A stretch of 64,000 bases of DNA from Salinibacterium sp. NG253 (GTDB lineage: Bacteria; Actinomycetota; Actinomycetes; Actinomycetales; Microbacteriaceae), in NCBI RefSeq assembly GCF_015864945.1, contig NZ_JADYWF010000002.1:124001-188000 (forward strand), given 5' to 3'. Position numbers and translations under genes: made by a program. The notes beneath the pieces were generated by a model. The model was given only the letters and a program-made list of their open reading frames with translations, searched no databases and was not told the origin of the DNA. Positions 41,115 to 49,714 of the stretch are shown here, one piece after another (the first letter of the stretch is position 1; each line of letters starts with the position of its first letter).

Positions 41115-41984
41115 TTAGCTATCCTTGCGGATCCAGCGGAAGGTGATGCGCGTCATGATCAGACCGATCACGAGCCAGAGGCCGGTGGCGATGGCAACGC
41201 CGGGAAGGTTCCAGCTTTCGGATTGCTCCATCACTTCGAAGCTTGCGGGCAGGAACACTTCGCGCATTCCCTGCGCCATCCACTTCAGGGGGAAGATGCT
41301 GGCGAAGTTCTGCAACCACTCGGGCAGCATCGAGAATCCGAGGTACACGCCGGAGATGAACTGCAGCACGAGAGCCACCGGGATCACGACGGCGGTCGCA
41401 CTCTTACCGCTGCGAGGGAGCCCGCTCAGGGCAATACCGAGCACGGCGGATGTCGTGACTCCGAGCACAAAGACCCAGGCGAAGGTCACCCATTTGCTGG
41501 GTTCGCTCGGCAGTTCGACGTCGAATGCGACACTCGCGACCAGAATCACGAGGGCAGCTTGCAGCACGCCGGTCACGAAGACTTGCCCGATCTTGCCGAT
41601 GAAGTAGCTCATCACCGGCAGGGGTGTGCCGGCGAGGCGTTTGAGGGTGCCGTCGCTTCGTTCCATAGCAATGTCGATCGCCATGTTCTGCAGGCCACTG
41701 AGGAGCAGGCCGGCGGCGATCATCCCTGGCAGGTAGAAAGCAGCTGCCGTGAGTGGTTCTTCTTCGGTCCCGAAGTTCTGTTCGCTGAAGGCAACCGCAA
41801 AGATCGTGAGCATGACGACGGGGAACAAGAAGGTGAAGAACACCGAATCGCCCTGGCGAAAGTAGCTCCGCACTTCGAGCGTGATGCGGCTGAATCCGAG
41901 CTTGAGGCTGCGGCCGATTCCGAGGCCAAAGCTTGGCGTGCTGGCAGCCGTCGCCGCCGAGCTGGTCGTGGTTGGGGTGCTCAT
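41115..41984 (-). CDS. ABC-2 type exporter permease
   Basis: The 289-residue protein starts with a Thr/Ala/Ser-rich stretch and a cytoplasmic helix (GFSRITLEVRSYFRQGDSVFFTFLFPVVMLTIFAVAF), followed by five further membrane segments, the ABC-2 layout of DrrB/daunorubicin-type exporters. The ATG at 41984 overlaps the ATPase stop by four bases; a longer frame extends into the ATPase gene and is rejected. It would export a lipophilic compound. Confidence 0.9.
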   Translation of the reverse strand: MSTPTTTSSAATAASTPSFGLGIGRSLKLGFSRITLEVRSYFRQGDSVFFTFLFPVVMLTIFAVAFSEQNFGTEEEPLTAAAFYLPGMIAAGLLLSGLQNMAIDIAMERSDGTLKRLAGTPLPVMSYFIGKIGQVFVTGVLQAALVILVASVAFDVELPSEPSKWVTFAWVFVLGVTTSAVLGIALSGLPRSGKSATAVVIPVALVLQFISGVYLGFSMLPEWLQNFASIFPLKWMAQGMREVFLPASFEVMEQSESWNLPGVAIATGLWLVIGLIMTRITFRWIRKDS

Positions 41985-42856
41985 CGTGCGTTCTCCACTT
42001 CGCGTGCGTGTGCGTGGTCGGAGACCAACTGCAGGTAGATGTCTTCCAAACTGGGGCGAACAATCTCGAGCCCGGTCGGTTCTGCGCCGGCGGCCATGAG
42101 GGATGCCACGACAGCGCCAGGAGCGTGGGTGCGTTCTTCGTGCTTGCCGTTGGCATCGCGCCAACGCACGCGTGGGGTGCGCGCTTCTTGCCCGCCAATC
42201 TCGTCGATCGCACCAATGTCGATCATCTTTCCGCCCGCAATCACTCCGGCACGATCGCCGAGCTGGGCCGCTTCGTCGAGGTAGTGGGTGGTGAGGAGGA
42301 TGGTCGTTCCGTCCGCTTTGAGCGAGCGAATGAGCTGCCAAAACTGCTGACGCGCCTCGGGGTCAAAGCCCGTGGTGGGTTCGTCGAGAAAGAGCAGCTC
42401 GGGGCTGCCGATGATGCCGAGCGCGACATCCACTCGCCGACGTTGCCCGCCAGAAAGTTTGCGGATCAGCGTTCCGGCCTTCTCCTCAAGCCCGACCGAT
42501 GCAACAACTTCGTCGACATCGCGGGGATGGGGGTAGTAACCAGCAAAGTGGGTGAGCTGTTCGCGCACCGACACATTGCCGCTCTCGCCACTGGACTGCA
42601 GAACGATGCCGAGGCGAGCCTTCCAAGCGAGGCCACCCTTGCCGGGGTCAACGCCGAGCACACTCACGGAGCCACCGGTGCGATCCCGGTAGCCTTCCAA
42701 AATCTCGATCGTGGTCGACTTGCCTGCGCCGTTAGGGCCAAGCAGCGCGAAGGTTTCGCCGCGCTGAATCTCAAAACTAACCGAGTCAACAGCGGCAAAA
42801 GAACCGTAGGTTTTGCGCAGATTTTCGACCTGCACGACAGGAGCGGTGGTGTTCAT
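41981..42856 (-). CDS. ABC exporter ATPase (DrrA/CcmA family)
   Basis: The 291-residue protein has Walker A GPNGAGKST, Q-loop VLQSSGESGNVSVREQL, signature LSGGQRRRVDVALGI, Walker B LLFLDEP and the switch histidine in LLTTHYLDEAAQLGDRAGVI. The C-terminal 80 residues form the extra domain of drug exporters. It energises the ABC-2 permease encoded next. It is the first gene of the exporter-kinase-regulator operon. Confidence 0.94.
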   Translation of the reverse strand: MNTTAPVVQVENLRKTYGSFAAVDSVSFEIQRGETFALLGPNGAGKSTTIEILEGYRDRTGGSVSVLGVDPGKGGLAWKARLGIVLQSSGESGNVSVREQLTHFAGYYPHPRDVDEVVASVGLEEKAGTLIRKLSGGQRRRVDVALGIIGSPELLFLDEPTTGFDPEARQQFWQLIRSLKADGTTILLTTHYLDEAAQLGDRAGVIAGGKMIDIGAIDEIGGQEARTPRVRWRDANGKHEERTHAPGAVVASLMAAGAEPTGLEIVRPSLEDIYLQLVSDHAHAREVENAR

Positions 42857-42912
42857 GCTTCTATCGTCGCTTGTCTGGGCGCGCTGCGACAGGTGCAGAC
42901 GGTTAGAGGTCT

Positions 42913-42930
42913 ATCAACCGATCGGTTGAT
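42913..42930. promoter_or_regulatory. 18-base perfect palindrome upstream of the ABC exporter operon
   Basis: ATCAACCGATCGGTTGAT reads the same on both strands with no spacer. It lies 57 bases before the ATPase start and 47 bases before the divergent lipoprotein gene. This is a strong operator candidate for either direction. The central CCGATCGG is also present in the TetR promoter region at 26,505. Confidence 0.7.
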
Positions 42931-42976
42931 GCGAGGTATGGCGGGGATTGTCAGCCAGCCCCATTACCGTCGAATC

Positions 42977-43444
42977 ATGATCACGCCGGCCCGCTCTCGA
43001 ACATCTGCTCTCACCGCGCTCGCGCTCGCCGTTACTTTCACCGTGACGGGATGCTCGACTGCGAGCACCTCGAACAACAACACCTCTGAACTCAGCACAA
43101 CGCCGCCAGCCAGCTCAAGCCCTGACGCGGCCACATTCTTCCCCGATATCGAGGATGTAAGCGTCTCGCCGACGGGAACGAACCTGTTCGATTTCGCCGT
43201 CACTGTGAGCTCGCCGTACGACACTCCGGAGCAGTATGCCGACGGATGGCGCGTGCTCGCCCCCGATGGCACGGTGCTGGGTGAGCACACGCTTTCGCAC
43301 GATCACGCCAGCGAGCAGCCTTTCACCCGAACTCAAGCGGGCGTGGAAATTCCTGAAGGCATCACCGAGGTCACCATCGAGGGTCGCGACCAAGCAAACG
43401 GCTACGGCGGCACAACGGTGACGGTCGAACTGCCGGGGCGCTAG
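42977..43444 (+). CDS. Predicted secreted lipoprotein of unknown function
   Basis: The 155-residue protein has a lipoprotein signal with VTGC (lipidated cysteine at residue 26) followed by a Ser/Thr/Asn-rich linker. The rest is a single beta-rich domain: VSVSPTGTNLFDFAVTVSSPYDTPEQYADGWRV, then EHTLSHDHASEQPF and VTIEGRDQANGYGGTTVTVEL. The Ser-Pro-Tyr and Asp-x-His-x-x-x-Glu-x-Pro-Phe pattern resembles small Ig-like secreted proteins. It is divergent from the exporter operon, sharing the palindrome. Confidence 0.75.
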   Translation: MITPARSRTSALTALALAVTFTVTGCSTASTSNNNTSELSTTPPASSSPDAATFFPDIEDVSVSPTGTNLFDFAVTVSSPYDTPEQYADGWRVLAPDGTVLGEHTLSHDHASEQPFTRTQAGVEIPEGITEVTIEGRDQANGYGGTTVTVELPGR

Positions 43445-44130
43445 TCGCTGTCGCCCTCGGGCTCCTCTGCCGCAGCGGCATCTGCTAGCAGCACGCGCAG
43501 CTCCGCATCAAACAGCGCTGCCTCGTAGCCGTCGTCGGGAGATTCCCGCAACAGCAGCGTGGTCAGAGCGTGAAGCCGTACATCCCCAGCGCCGTTTTCG
43601 ACAATCTCGTCGAGCAGCGGTGTCGCGTACATCCCCAGCGCCGCAAGTGATCGACTGAGACTCATGTGAGCTTCGCGCTCGCCGCGCCCAAGGTGTGCGA
43701 CCAACTGGGAAGCGAGTTCAGCTTCGTCGCCGTCGGGCACCAAAACGGTAGCAACCCGCCACGCTGTGCGGGCGACGGTCTCATCCGAGTCGTTGAGAAG
43801 AGCGGGAGTTATTGCGTCCCACCCGGCGGGGTCACCAATTTTCGAGAGAGTGTGCAGCGCTTGGCTGCGCGCTTGGGCGGTCGCCGATAGTGTTTCGGCA
43901 ATTAGCAGCGGCACCGTAACCGCTGCTGGATGCCGCATGAGCGCCCACGTGAGTGTCTCGCGAACGTTGAGGTCGGGTTCGAGTGCGCAGTGCTCGAGCA
44001 GCACGCTCACGAACTCGTCCCGCGGATGCGTTCCGGCGGAGAGGGCAGCCTGAAGCCGTTGGGAGGGTAGCGCGCCGGTGAGGGCCGCGCTCAACCGGCC
44101 GGCGGCATCGAGCGGTGGTGTCGCATCCAT
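43441..44130 (-). CDS. HEAT-repeat protein
   Basis: The 229-residue all-alpha protein has repeated helical pairs of about 35 residues (LNVRETLTWALMRHPAAVTVPLLIAETL, AQARSQALHTLSKIGDPAGWDAITPALL, ETVARTAWRVATVLVPDGDEAELASQLV, REAHMSLSRSLAALGMYATPLLDEIV). Such scaffolds bind proteins or nucleic acids; no enzyme residues are seen. It ends in an acidic tail. It lies 29 bases downstream of the aminotransferase gene on the same strand and is probably co-transcribed with it. Confidence 0.8.
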   Translation of the reverse strand: MDATPPLDAAGRLSAALTGALPSQRLQAALSAGTHPRDEFVSVLLEHCALEPDLNVRETLTWALMRHPAAVTVPLLIAETLSATAQARSQALHTLSKIGDPAGWDAITPALLNDSDETVARTAWRVATVLVPDGDEAELASQLVAHLGRGEREAHMSLSRSLAALGMYATPLLDEIVENGAGDVRLHALTTLLLRESPDDGYEAALFDAELRVLLADAAAAEEPEGDSD

Positions 44131-44159
44131 AAATCCTCCACCGCGTCGGGGCGGTTGGG

Positions 44160-45356
44160 TTAGTTAAAAAGTTTCTGCAAGCGCTGCACGCCTTCAAGGA
44201 GTGCGTCGTCGCCGAGGGCATAGGAAAGGCGGAGGTAGCCGCTTGGCCCAAACGCTTCTCCGGGGATCACGGCGACTTCGGCCTTCTCAAGGATGAGGTC
44301 GGCGAGTTCGAGGCTTGTGGTTGGCGTAACGCCGTCCCATTCGCGGTTCAGCAAGCCGGCGACATCCGGGTACACGTAGAACGCGCCCTGAGGTGTCGGA
44401 CAGTTGATGCCGTCGATCTTGTTGAGTTCGGAGACCATGAGCTTGCGGCGGCGGTCGAAGGCCACCCGCATCTCTTCCACGGCATCCTGCGGGCCGGTGA
44501 GGGCTTCGATGGCGGCACGCTGCGAGATGTTGGACACGTTGCTGGTGAGGTGCGATTGCAGGTTTGCTGCACCCTTCATGGCGTCAACCGGGCCGACCAT
44601 CCAGCCAAGGCGCCAGCCGGTCATCGAGTAGCTCTTGGCTACACCGTTCACGAGGATGGTGGTGTCGGCAAGCGCCGGAACGACCTCAACGATGGAGACA
44701 GCACGCACTCCGTCGTAGACCAAGTTTTGGTAGATGTCATCGCTGATCACCCAGATGCCGTGCTCGAGAGCCCATTCGCCGATGGCCTTGGTTTGTTCTG
44801 GCGTGTAGACGGCGCCGGTGGGGTTCGATGGCGAAACGAAAAGCAGAACCTTGGTGTTCTCGGTGCGAGCGGCTTCGAGTTGTTCCACGGTCACGAGGTA
44901 GCCCTGGTCTGCGCCAGCAAAAACTTCGACCATGGTGCCACCGGCGAGCTTGATCGCTTCGGGGTAGGTGGTCCAGTACGGGGTAGGAACGATGACTTCG
45001 TCGCCCTGATCAACGAGGGTCGCGAAAGCTTGGTAGACGGCCTGCTTGCCACCATTGGTCACAACAACCTGGTTGATGCCGACTTCAAGGCCACTGTCGC
45101 GCAATGTCTTGGCAGCGATAGCTTCACGAAGTTCGGGAAGGCCAGCCGCTGGCGTGTAGCGGTGGTTCTTCGGGTCGAGCACTGCCTTGGATGCCGCAGC
45201 CACAATGTTCGCGGGTGTCGCGAAGTCGGGCTCGCCAGCCGCATAGCTGATGATGGGCCGCCCGGCCGCAAGAAGCGACTTGGCCTTGGCATCCACCTTG
45301 AGGGTGGCTGACTCGGCGATGGCGGAAATTCTGGCTGAGAGGCGAGGTGAGGTCAC
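44160..45356 (-). CDS. Class I/II aminotransferase (aspartate aminotransferase-like)
   Basis: The 398-residue PLP enzyme begins at GTG. Family marks are [11 protein letters not shown] near residue 38, [18 protein letters not shown], the cofactor-binding [23 protein letters not shown], and the Schiff-base lysine K241 in [17 protein letters not shown]. Aspartate, with prephenate as another option in this subfamily, is the likely substrate. In actinobacteria the same gene usually lies just before tRNA-Trp-secE-nusG, and here the surface-protein gene has come between. Confidence 0.93.
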   Translation of the reverse strand: MTSPRLSARISAIAESATLKVDAKAKSLLAAGRPIISYAAGEPDFATPANIVAAASKAVLDPKNHRYTPAAGLPELREAIAAKTLRDSGLEVGINQVVVTNGGKQAVYQAFATLVDQGDEVIVPTPYWTTYPEAIKLAGGTMVEVFAGADQGYLVTVEQLEAARTENTKVLLFVSPSNPTGAVYTPEQTKAIGEWALEHGIWVISDDIYQNLVYDGVRAVSIVEVVPALADTTILVNGVAKSYSMTGWRLGWMVGPVDAMKGAANLQSHLTSNVSNISQRAAIEALTGPQDAVEEMRVAFDRRRKLMVSELNKIDGINCPTPQGAFYVYPDVAGLLNREWDGVTPTTSLELADLILEKAEVAVIPGEAFGPSGYLRLSYALGDDALLEGVQRLQKLFN

Positions 45357-45434
45357 CCCTCAAGTGTATGGCTTCGGGAGGGTGGATGCCCAGAGATTGC
45401 CTACCCAACCAGAGCAGCGCTGGCGCAGAAGATT

Positions 45435-45462
45435 GCCCCTACCGCGAGAACGCGATAGGGGC
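45435..45462 (-). terminator. Hairpin downstream of the surface-protein gene (second of two)
   Basis: GCCCCTACCGCG and CGCGATAGGGGC are 12-base arms with one C-A mismatch and an AGAA loop. It lies just beyond the larger hairpin at 45,470, on the exit side of the surface-protein gene. It is likely a back-up terminator. Confidence 0.6.
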
Positions 45463-45469
45463 AGGGAGA

Positions 45470-45515
45470 AGCGGCCGGAGCTTGAATCCTGGGGGGACGA
45501 TAAGCTCCGGCCGCT
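45470..45515 (-). terminator. Terminator hairpin of the surface-protein gene
   Basis: AGCGGCCGGAGCTT and AAGCTCCGGCCGCT are perfect 14-base arms with an 18-base loop, 20 bases past the stop codon of the surface-protein gene. No T-run follows. Such a stable stem also stabilises the message. Confidence 0.8.
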
Positions 45516-45534
45516 AGAGGTTACTTACGCAGTC

Positions 45535-47631
45535 CTAGAGCTCGGACTTGGGGTGTGTACGTAGGTAACCCTGACGCGCGAAGTAGGCACCCGCTGCCAA
45601 CAACGCGACGATGAGGGCGATGAGAGTCGCAACACCGGCACCGGTGTATGCGAGCTGCCCACCGAGGGCATAGGTCGGAAGATCGAGGAAGTCTGAACCG
45701 CCGACGAGGCAGACACCGACACAGGGGTCAGGGTCTCCGTCGGGGTCTCCGCCGGTTCCACAGTTTTCGGTGCAGTTGGGGTCGACCACGGTCTGAACGT
45801 TGGGGCCAACAACGGCACGCGCCACGCTGAGTGTTGCGACTCCGGTGGAAGCGAAGCTCGGAGCGGCCGTTACCTGACCAAGTGCACCGTTGAGGAGTCC
45901 GCCGGCGCTGGCGAGTCCCGCTGTACTGAGACCTGAACCGACAGTTACTCGCACGGCCGTCTCGCTGAACATGTCACCTGAGACAGCGCCGGTGGAGGTC
46001 CACTGTTCCTGCACGTTGACCTTGATCGAAACCAGGTCATGGAGCACTGTCGCCACACTCGAGTCGCCGAGGAGCCCGGTGACGGCGGGGTTGACGAGGC
46101 CGGTGTTGAGGCTGTTGACGAGTGAGGTGACAACTCCACCGTTGGAGAAGAGCGACGTGTTGAGGCTCTTGCCGAGGCTGCCGATCAACGTGTTGACCTT
46201 CAGGCCGGTCTTGACCGTTCCGCCGAGCAGTGAGATGTCCGCCTTGGCAGAGACTGCAGTGCCGTTGATGAGGTCATCGACATTTCCGATGATGCTCACA
46301 TCTACGGTGCTGCGGAGGTCGGGAAGAGTGGTGGTAACCAAGTCACACACGGTGTCCGTCGTGTAGCCGATGATGCCCTGGGTGACTCCGTCAGTCAGGC
46401 CACCGGTGAGGCCGCCCAGAAGACCTCCGACAAGGCCGCCGCCGCTGGAGTCTCCGTTGAGGATGTCCCCAATGATTGGAACCTGGATGTCACGGCACAC
46501 CGTGTTCTGTACTGCGTCTTGTGTGGTGAGGAGGTTCAGCTTCGCTGACACCTCAACGTTGGCATCGCGCAGCGCCAGCTCGACGCGGTCGACGATGTCG
46601 TCAGCGAGAGTAGCGACGGTTTCGGTGATGCCGTTGAGAATCTTGTTGACAACAGCATCCGTCAGCAACTCTGTGTTCGGCGGAAGATCGTTAAGATCGC
46701 TGCCGAGAAGAGTCTCAAGGTCAACCATGACTGCGCCGGTTTCGAGATTGAAGCTCACTCCGCTGTCGCCATAGCTGCCCTTGAGCAGTGAACTCACGGC
46801 TTTGTCGAGGTCAACATCGACAACAACTGTGACGTCGGCCGAGGAACCAACCACTCCCAGTACGGGGTCGAGGATGCCGTCGATTGAGTTGCCGAGAGCG
46901 CCGTTATCGCTGCCCAGGCTCACGAGCTTGCTGTCAACGCCGCTGAGTGCGGAGGTGACCTTGCTGGTCAGCTTGCTGATAGCGGGGCTCGAGAAGCTCA
47001 GCGTCGCGTCGGCGAGGGTGTAGTCGCCGGATGCCGAGGTCATGTTTCCGTCAGCGCGAGCGGAGACCGCATCGAGGTCGAGCTTCAGGTCGGTAAGCAC
47101 GGAGGCGAACTCGGAGTCAAGAAGGCTGTCGAGGTCGAGGGTGAGGTCACCAGCGGGGCCAGCTGCAACGTTGCCGATGCCGATGCCGCCGTCATCCTGA
47201 ATGGCGCCGGTGGAGGCGAAGGACTCGCCATCTTTGTCGGCTTGGGCGTACTGGTTGATGACTCCGGCATCCACTACGTCAAGGAGCGGAAGCTGTAGGC
47301 CGCCAGGCTGGTTGATGACGGTCGCGCCGAGTGCATCAACGCTGAGGGGGTCGCGGTTGACAACGAGCGACTGGGTTCCGTCATTGGAAGCAACAACTTG
47401 GCCGAGGCCGGCAACGTTGTTCAGGTCAGTGCCGAGTACGTCCCCTGAAAGGAACTCGGCGTAAGCGTAGGAGGCGCCGGTAGTCTCTTCTGCGCTTGCT
47501 GCGGCTGGTGCGATGAGAGTGAAGCCCGATACGAGGGCTACGGTTCCCAGAGCCGCTCCGAAACGGACTGCTGGGGTGTGCTTGGTGTTCCCGACTGGCT
47601 TCCCAGTGCGCGGGATGTGTTGTGTAAACAC
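45535..47631 (-). CDS. Choice-of-anchor G family surface protein with LAYTG sortase signal
   Basis: From the GTG at 47631 the protein is 698 residues. A signal peptide with a long basic start and hydrophobic core ends near ASA-EE (about residue 47). The mature part begins ASYAYAEFLSGDVLGTDLNN and is rich in Asp, Ser, Val and Gly, with repeating Val-Asp-Leu strands and few cysteines, the choice-of-anchor G pattern. Near the C-terminus a Pro/Asp/Gly linker precedes LAYTG (residues 660-664), a hydrophobic helix and a basic tail, which marks covalent anchoring to the wall by an actinobacterial class E-like sortase. AGGAAGG precedes the start. It is the only gene of its transcript; function may be adhesion or surface layer formation. 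Confidence 0.87.
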   Translation of the reverse strand: MFTQHIPRTGKPVGNTKHTPAVRFGAALGTVALVSGFTLIAPAAASAEETTGASYAYAEFLSGDVLGTDLNNVAGLGQVVASNDGTQSLVVNRDPLSVDALGATVINQPGGLQLPLLDVVDAGVINQYAQADKDGESFASTGAIQDDGGIGIGNVAAGPAGDLTLDLDSLLDSEFASVLTDLKLDLDAVSARADGNMTSASGDYTLADATLSFSSPAISKLTSKVTSALSGVDSKLVSLGSDNGALGNSIDGILDPVLGVVGSSADVTVVVDVDLDKAVSSLLKGSYGDSGVSFNLETGAVMVDLETLLGSDLNDLPPNTELLTDAVVNKILNGITETVATLADDIVDRVELALRDANVEVSAKLNLLTTQDAVQNTVCRDIQVPIIGDILNGDSSGGGLVGGLLGGLTGGLTDGVTQGIIGYTTDTVCDLVTTTLPDLRSTVDVSIIGNVDDLINGTAVSAKADISLLGGTVKTGLKVNTLIGSLGKSLNTSLFSNGGVVTSLVNSLNTGLVNPAVTGLLGDSSVATVLHDLVSIKVNVQEQWTSTGAVSGDMFSETAVRVTVGSGLSTAGLASAGGLLNGALGQVTAAPSFASTGVATLSVARAVVGPNVQTVVDPNCTENCGTGGDPDGDPDPCVGVCLVGGSDFLDLPTYALGGQLAYTGAGVATLIALIVALLAAGAYFARQGYLRTHPKSEL

Positions 47632-48172
47632 GACTGGTACCTTCCTGATCCTGTGCGGACAAGGAAGCTGATTCGACAATGAGGCCAACGTGAGGGTTGT
47701 GCCACGAACTACTGCCTGATCTCAGCTTCGCTTGCCCATATGGTGGTGCTGGTTTTTTGAGTTATGCGGCGAGATGGTGAGGTCTCGCGTGGTGTTTCCC
47801 GAATGGTGTTGCTGGTTGTGCCCGAATGGTGGTGCTGGTCTTGCTGGTGTTGCCCGAATAAGAAGGGTTGGTTTGCCCTGCTTGCATAGAGAGACTGAGA
47901 CCCCCCTCGGTTATGACGCGGGTTTTCAAACTTTTTCGAAAACTTTTTTTGAGACGCCGAAATGACAGTCGAAGTGGCACCCATTTCTGCCCGTTCACCG
48001 CATTGCTCTCCCTAGAGGGGGAGTAGGCACTGCAGGACTGCTCAGGATGACGTACACTTGTTCAGGTTGTTGATAACTGCCATACTTTCGCGCGCCTGCT
48101 CCTCACTTCTCAATGTGGATGTGTCGTAGTGTTTGTGCGAAAGTGTGGGTAAGAGATTTACCTCTCTTGCAA
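47632..48172. other. 541-base intergenic region between surface protein and tRNA-Trp
   Basis: This region holds the promoters of the surface-protein gene (minus) and of tRNA-Trp-secE (plus). It contains a dispersed GT-rich repeat (listed separately). It also has a weak stem GTTTTC/GAAAAC followed by seven T residues at 47,922-47,950, which could end a minor transcript entering from the left, and a CTCCC/GGGAG stem near 48,007. Short reading frames in the repeat area encode only repeated Trp/Cys or Asn/Gly and are not credible genes. Confidence 0.55.
47734..47859. repeat. Dispersed 20-base repeat GCCCGAATGGTGGTGCTGGT
   Basis: Three near-identical copies (47734-47753, 47797-47816 and 47820-47839, with up to two changes) plus a truncated fourth (GCCCGAAT at 47852-47859) lie upstream of the surface-protein gene. 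Spacing is uneven, so this is not a CRISPR array. They could be repeated regulator sites or slippage products. Confidence 0.7.
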
Positions 48173-48245
48173 AGGGTGGTGGCTCAATTGGTAGAGCAGC
48201 GGTCTCCAAAACCGCAGGTTGCAGGTTCGAGTCCTGTCCGCCCTG
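48173..48245 (+). tRNA. tRNA-Trp (anticodon CCA)
   Basis: A 73-base cloverleaf can be drawn. The acceptor arm AGGGTGG pairs with CCGCCCT (one G-T pair), and the D arm is GCTC/GAGC around AATTGGTA. The anticodon arm is GCGGT-CTCCAAA-ACCGC with anticodon CCA, and the T arm CAGG-TTCGAGT-CCTG contains the invariant TTCGA. CA follows the discriminator G. It is placed just before secE, as in other actinobacteria. Confidence 0.96.
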
Positions 48246-48308
48246 CAAGTCCCTCTCTGTGAGAAACGGAGCGGGTCGAGTAAGCCGAAGTATCGGAAGG
48301 TAGTAAGA

Positions 48309-48590
48309 GTGGCCAAGAAAGACGTAGACGAGCCCAGCGAGGACGTCGTCGCCAAGGCGAAGAAGGAGAGCGCGCAACGTCGTGGACCCTTCGGCCGCAT
48401 GACACTCTTCATCCGCCAAGTTATTAACGAACTCAAGAAGGTAGTAACTCCGACTCGGCGCGAGCTGGTCAGCTTTACTCTCGTTGTTCTTGTATTCGTC
48501 ATCATCATGATGGGTATCGTTTCGGCCCTCGACTTTGGGTTTAGCGCGTTGGTGAACTTCTTGTTCGGCGACCCGAACCTGGTCGTCTAA
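48309..48590 (+). CDS. secE: Preprotein translocase subunit SecE
   Basis: The 93-residue protein has a hydrophilic N-terminal part with many Lys/Glu, the conserved amphipathic segment FIRQVINELKKVVTPTRRELVSFT, and one membrane helix (LVVLVFVIIMMGIVSALDFGF). SecE clamps SecY in the translocon. The GTG at 48309 is chosen because GGAAGG precedes it; the frame extends upstream into the tRNA, which is not coding. nusG follows after 57 bases. Confidence 0.95.
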   Translation: MAKKDVDEPSEDVVAKAKKESAQRRGPFGRMTLFIRQVINELKKVVTPTRRELVSFTLVVLVFVIIMMGIVSALDFGFSALVNFLFGDPNLVV

Positions 48591-48647
48591 GCCCTTCATA
48601 AACCGCAGCGGTTACGGCCGAACTGCAGAGTAACGAAAAGAGATTTA

Positions 48648-49628
48648 GTGTCCGAGAACCACCGCGAAGACTCCGAGCTCGCTACGGCAGCAGAGCAGTC
48701 CTCCGAGGAGGATGAGGCGCAGACGGGTAACACCTTGGCTGCGGCAGAGCGTTCAGAAGACTCCGCCGAGCACCAGGCAATGCACGTTGAAGGCGATTCG
48801 GCTGATGTCGATGCCGATCTTGCTGGTCTCCTTGAGGCTCTGGATGCCGCAGTCGATCCTGCAGCAGATGCTGAAGTAAACGACGCGCTCGACATCGACA
48901 ACGCTGCTGAGGCTGACGCCTCTGTTGCCGCAACCGATGACGAAGCAGCGGATGAAGCTGAAGCTGAAGGCACCGACGCTGCTGAAGCAGCCGAGGGCGA
49001 AGAGGCCGAGGTCGACCCGTACGCCGAGTTCCGCATGGACCTTCGCCTGCAGCCGGGCAAGTGGTACGTCATCCACTCCTACGCTGGCTTCGAAAAGCGC
49101 GTCAAGCACAACATCGAGAACCGCAAGGTTTCCATGGCGATGGAAGATTTCGTCTTCCAGGTCGAGGTTCCGATGGAAGATGTTGTCGAGATCAAGAACG
49201 GTCAGCGCAAGCTCGTTAACCGCGTTCGCATCCCCGGCTACGTTTTGGTTCGCATGGACCTCAACGAAGACAGCTGGTCGGTTGTTCGTCACACTCCTGG
49301 TGTTACTGGCTTCGTGGGCAACGCTCACAACCCCGTACCGCTGCGTTTCGAAGAAGCATTCAACATGCTGAAGAGCCTTGTTGAGATCGTTGAAGCTCCT
49401 GTCGCTAAGGGTGCATCGCAGAAGAGCAAGACCGCTGCACGCGCTATCCCCGCAGAGATCGACTTCGAAATCGGCGAGACCATCACCATCAAGGAAGGTT
49501 CGTTCGCGGGCCTTCCCGGTTCGATCAGCGAGATCAAGGCGGAGAGCGGAAAGCTCATCGTTCTGGTTTCCCTCTTCGAGCGCGAGACCCCGGTCGAGCT
49601 CAGCTTCGATCAGGTCACCAAGCTTTAA
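48648..49628 (+). CDS. nusG: Transcription termination/antitermination factor NusG
   Basis: The 326-residue protein has an acidic Ala/Glu/Asp-rich N-terminal extension of about 130 residues, common in actinobacteria and absent from the 181-residue Escherichia coli protein. It is followed by the NGN domain ([54 protein letters not shown]) and the KOW domain ([18 protein letters not shown]). It starts at GTG. NusG couples RNA polymerase to Rho and the ribosome. It precedes rplK, the usual order. Confidence 0.96.
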   Translation: MSENHREDSELATAAEQSSEEDEAQTGNTLAAAERSEDSAEHQAMHVEGDSADVDADLAGLLEALDAAVDPAADAEVNDALDIDNAAEADASVAATDDEAADEAEAEGTDAAEAAEGEEAEVDPYAEFRMDLRLQPGKWYVIHSYAGFEKRVKHNIENRKVSMAMEDFVFQVEVPMEDVVEIKNGQRKLVNRVRIPGYVLVRMDLNEDSWSVVRHTPGVTGFVGNAHNPVPLRFEEAFNMLKSLVEIVEAPVAKGASQKSKTAARAIPAEIDFEIGETITIKEGSFAGLPGSISEIKAESGKLIVLVSLFERETPVELSFDQVTKL

Positions 49629-49714
49629 GGGCTCACGCCCCTAAAAAACCACCGCGCCCTTCGGGTGCGGGAGAGCTGACCACACGGGTCAGTTCGTACT
49701 GAAAAGGAAACACA

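Noticed and set aside
40515-42038. 507-codon open frame on the plus strand opposite the ABC exporter and histidine kinase genes
   Set aside because: It is the antisense shadow of high-GC genes; the product is rich in Gly, His, Asp and Glu without domains, while the minus strand encodes clear kinase and permease motifs.
41981-42341. N-terminal extension of the ABC-2 permease by 119 codons
   Set aside because: It lies in a wrong frame of the ATPase gene; an ATG overlapping the ATPase stop gives a normal-size permease.
47734-47859. Possible CRISPR array
   Set aside because: Only three full copies at uneven distances (63 and 23 bases between starts), no equal-length spacers and no cas genes.
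47732-47965. Plus-strand 77-codon frame with repeated Trp-Cys-Trp
   Set aside because: The residues come from the GT-rich DNA repeat; no ribosome binding site and no conservation argument.
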